Shown here: positions 62,722 through 64,000 of the stretch, piece after piece
Layout: each line of letters starts with the position of its first letter
Numbering within the stretch: position 1 is the first letter of the stretch
DNA from: Gracilaria domingensis
Lineage: Eukaryota > Rhodophyta > Florideophyceae > Gracilariales > Gracilariaceae
Length of the DNA stretch: 64,000 nt
Direction of reading: 5' to 3'
Assembly (NCBI GenBank): GCA_022539475.1
Contig: VCMS01000026.1
Coordinates: 46,556-110,555 of the forward strand
Made by a program: the position numbers and the translations under genes
The notes under the pieces: model-generated
Told to the model about the DNA's origin: nothing
The model's database searches: none
Seen by the model: only the letters and a program-made list of their open reading frames with translations

Positions 62722-63491
62722 TGTAGAGCCACGCTTTATGCGGTATTTGCTCGCTTTTGGTGTGAAATCACTGCCCCTGCAGTGCAGTGGAGGTCGGGGA
62801 CTCTGGTGAGGTTGGCACAGCATTGCTGGATGGCTACACACGTGTATGGACGGTTGGCACCCAACTTTGGGATATTCTAGATATTTATTATTTATTTTAG
62901 TTAGCCCGGTTGCACACTTGACAGTGGCACTCTACACTACTTAGTAGGTTGAGCTGCACCCATTGTCGGGGAAGTAAACGGACTAACCGAGTGTTCGGCT
63001 CTGATGTTTCACCCTTGGTGACCGATATCCTCCTCCCGGAGAGTCGGCACCTTGTGCAGGGCTCATCATCCGCCTCGCGGCATCATTAACACCACTACCG
63101 CTTTCGCGTGTTTACTTTGTGTGTGTTTTCTTTATTTCTGTCCCTGTTATACAGGTAGCACTACTTGGTGTACCGGTGCATACCGTTCGTGGCTCGACAC
63201 ACTCGCGTGGGCTATTACCGCTCTCGCGTGTCATCGCCACACTCGTGGGTACCGCGTGCTACGCACGTGACGCTACTGCGACTTGTGTCGTGTGTTCTCT
63301 ACCGCTGGACGCTTCTTCTTCCGCCGCTTCGCTCCTCCATTACTTGGGAAGGTCGACCCCGGTCTTACACCCGGCATTGCCTGTCGTACTGTGGGAGCGC
63401 TCTACTGCTGATCGCTCGCCTCTTGAAGGAGGGTCGGGGCTCTGAACCGCCTCTTGCGATGTCTTTCCCCATTGCTGGGTTTTGCACAACA
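62722..63491 (+). repeat. Second LTR of the gypsy element
   Basis: Starts TGTAGAGCCACG right after the purine tract, ends ACAACA. The first ~550 bp differ from the 5' LTR by only a few substitutions (for example GGTCGGGGACT against GGTCAAGGACT); from about 63270 single-base insertions and deletions become frequent. Confidence 0.8.
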
Positions 63492-64000
63492 ATGGTCTCC
63501 CGACTTTAGAAGTCTCGTGATCCAGCAAGTGGTTTCTGATCAATTTCGGTTTGCCCGTCGTATCTGGTCGTGGAGATACACTACACAGTTTCTTATACTG
63601 GAAGGCTTGCCGACGACGTCGTGTTGGTCTTGCTTTTTCATTGGGGTTGTTGTTTGGACACCTCCGGTTTACTACAGTGGCACTACCTAATTTCCGTAGT
63701 GTGTCTGTGATTCCCGTCGTACGTTGTTGTCACCCCGTTGGTGTTGTCTTACCGTTCCCAGCCAATCTGGTCGAATCAGCCCTAATTCAACGTATACGAC
63801 TGTATCCCGTTGGTACGGGTCGCGTTCGTCCGATTTTGTCGCGGTATCGTCACTTCGCGTTGAGGACGCTACACTCATTCGAGCGTGAATTGTTGTTTGC
63901 TTTCTGTCCCAGTTTTTGGTTTGTATCTCGTCGTGACGATGGTGTCGGGCAAGCGCTCGAGCCCTACAAGTCTCGCTCCTTGGCTCTGGCTTGCCCCCAC
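63492..64000 (+). other. Start of a second internal region directly after the second LTR
   Basis: Continues with the putative primer-binding site (TGGTCTCCCGACTTTAGAAG), the leader and the first codons of gag (ATGGTGTCGGGCAAGCGCTC near 63938), all matching 52346-52850 but with a single-base indel roughly every 10-20 bases. This indicates a tandem element sharing one LTR, or a mis-joined or low-quality contig end. It runs off the window. Confidence 0.75.

Larger units (their letters stand above)
51581..63491 (+). mobile_element. Ty3/gypsy LTR retrotransposon with C-terminal chromodomain
   Basis: About 11.9 kb: LTR (51581-52343), leader, gag, pol (protease, RT, RNase H, integrase, chromodomain), a 2.3-kb non-coding 3' internal region, a purine tract and a second LTR (62722-63491). 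LTRs start TGTAGAG and end ACAACA. The domain order PR-RT-RH-IN is that of Ty3/gypsy, and the chromodomain places it with the chromoviruses. It inserted into the MutS2 remnant after GTGCCGAC. The sequence after the second LTR is another copy of the internal region, not host DNA, so no target duplication can be checked. Confidence 0.92.

Overview
The window is nuclear DNA of a eukaryotic alga, most likely a red alga (a compact florideophyte-type genome). This is inferred from gene content. There are eukaryotic nuclear genes (SMC6, RRP9/U3-55K, INO80 subunit Ies2, AIP1). There is a chloroplast-type Ski2-like RNA helicase (ISE2-like) and a decayed chloroplast-type MutS2 gene. Almost every gene is a single uninterrupted reading frame, with very short gaps between convergent genes (10 bp and 87 bp). 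One spliceosomal intron (84 bp, GT...AG) is visible in the MutS2 remnant. Core promoters of the TATAAAAG type are easy to see. No species name is claimed.

Layout. 0.6-17.7 kb is mostly housekeeping: an AIG1-type GTPase, AIP1/WDR1, Ies2, a small coiled-coil protein and the ISE2-like helicase, with two copies of a ~1.1-1.4 kb repeat (here called RepA). 18.1-23.4 kb and 42.3-47.5 kb are the two arms of a ~5.2 kb inverted duplication. Each arm carries the same divergent gene pair (a 155-aa secreted Cys-rich protein and a large secreted block-charged protein), a RepA copy, a SINE-like insertion and a fragment of a second 155-aa-type gene. Between the arms lie a very GC-rich block (about 23.5-27.3 kb) with a 631-aa orphan and an LRR-HlyIII/PAQR membrane-protein fusion (frameshifted in this sequence), two more members of the secreted family, a 5'(3')-deoxyribonucleotidase, RRP9 and SMC6. 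From 48.4 kb the DNA is decayed: an amidohydrolase pseudogene and a MutS2 pseudogene, both broken only by in-frame stops. The MutS2 remnant is cut by a Ty3/gypsy retrotransposon (51.6-63.5 kb) whose second LTR runs straight on into another copy of the internal region.

The most interesting content is the secreted family: four complete genes and one fragment. All have a signal peptide, a mature N-terminus of the type ARAFW or ARALWG, a ~170-residue N-terminal domain, an acidic or alternating (KG)n/(D)n linker of variable length, an eight-cysteine C-terminal domain and an invariant C-terminal PYEG. All four share a TATA box 140-175 bp upstream of the ATG. Two are linked head to head with the 155-aa secreted Cys-rich protein through an identical 918-bp intergenic region. 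I do not recognise the family. An extracellular-matrix or cell-wall role is inference only. The retrotransposon is also notable: it has a candidate GTTAAAC -1 frameshift site directly at the gag stop, and a C-terminal chromodomain separated from integrase by about 490 residues of low-complexity linker.
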